Positions 33,816-33,907 of a stretch of 33,907 nucleotides of DNA are shown here, in pieces. Source of the DNA: Salipiger thiooxidans (GTDB lineage Bacteria; Pseudomonadota; Alphaproteobacteria; Rhodobacterales; Rhodobacteraceae); the NCBI RefSeq assembly GCF_900102075.1, contig NZ_FNAV01000030.1, forward strand, positions 1 through 33,907. The letters run 5' to 3'. Under the pieces are notes generated by a model that was not told the origin of the DNA, made no database searches, and was given only the letters and a program-made list of their open reading frames with translations. Positions within the stretch are counted from its first letter, which is position 1, and every line of letters begins with the position of its first letter. The position numbers were made by a program, and so were the translations under genes.

Positions 33816-33907
33816 AGTTTCGGAGCCCCTCTCCTCCTCCCTGGGGCGTTCGATACGCGGCGGGATCTCTCCTCCTCCCTGATCCCGCCGCACCTCATTC
33901 GGGCGAA
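33816..33907 (+). ncRNA. CcsR/cuckoo-type sRNA unit 5 (subtype B), cut by window end
   Basis: Nearly identical to unit 3 (CGTTCGAT then GCGGCGGGATC), with motifs at 33833-33841 and 33871-33879. The sequence ends within the 3' stem, so the array may continue. Confidence 0.85.

Noticed and set aside
33412..33907. CRISPR array, suggested by regular short repeats
   Set aside because: The whole 102-bp unit is conserved with no variable spacers, the units fold into motif-bearing hairpins, and a DUF1127 gene precedes them. This is an sRNA array.

Overview
The window reads as alphaproteobacterial chromosome, most likely Rhodobacterales (Roseobacter/Rhodobacter lineage). The evidence is the gene order SPOR lipoprotein - D,D-carboxypeptidase - tmk - holB, an Mrp ATPase, insertion sequences typical of that group, and a DUF1127 gene followed by a tandem CcsR-type ('cuckoo') small-RNA array, a signature of Rhodobacteraceae. 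The right part (27.3-33.9 kb) is compact core genome. The left part (1-27.28 kb) is accessory DNA that ends beside the 3' end of a tRNA-Ser(UGA) gene, as integrated islands often do. No integrase is seen.

Layout. 1-3.9 kb is a pile of decayed insertion sequences: an IS481-type transposase start, a small secreted-protein gene, an IS5-like transposase start, and an IS256 element with a 9-bp target duplication inserted in the end of a broken IS5 element, followed by an IS481 transposase tail. 3.8-5.3 kb holds two divergent genes for small exported proteins, one with its 3' end rewritten by IS481 sequence. 5.36-25.7 kb is one minus-strand operon of eight genes, seven of whose eight junctions or starts overlap or nearly abut. 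25.9-26.7 kb holds truncated IS110 and IS5 transposases upstream of the operon. 26.7-27.28 kb has no recognisable gene.

The operon is the main point of interest. All eight products carry Sec-type signal peptides. In transcription order they are: a 1039-aa protein with a divergent formylglycine-generating-enzyme-like (SUMF1/C-type-lectin fold) domain, a 178-aa cysteine-rich protein, two helical proteins (380 and about 474 aa), a 1282-aa coiled-coil giant, a 459-aa coiled-coil protein, a 680-aa protein with a duplicated module and a probable beta-helix, and a 2292-aa SpvB/FG-GAP/RHS protein ending in a PD-(D/E)XK-like nuclease tip. I infer a polymorphic-toxin system with its own exported accessory apparatus. 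I do not recognise the seven accessory families as a described system, and I find no immunity gene beside the toxin tip.

The core part supplies peptidoglycan remodelling (SPOR lipoprotein, DacA-type carboxypeptidase), dTTP synthesis (Tmk) and the clamp-loader delta-prime subunit (HolB) in an overlapping operon, then Mrp on the opposite strand. The window ends inside an array of at least five roughly 102-bp sRNA units. Each unit has two hairpins presenting the anti-Shine-Dalgarno motif CCTCCTCCC, and the units alternate in an A-B-A-B pattern.
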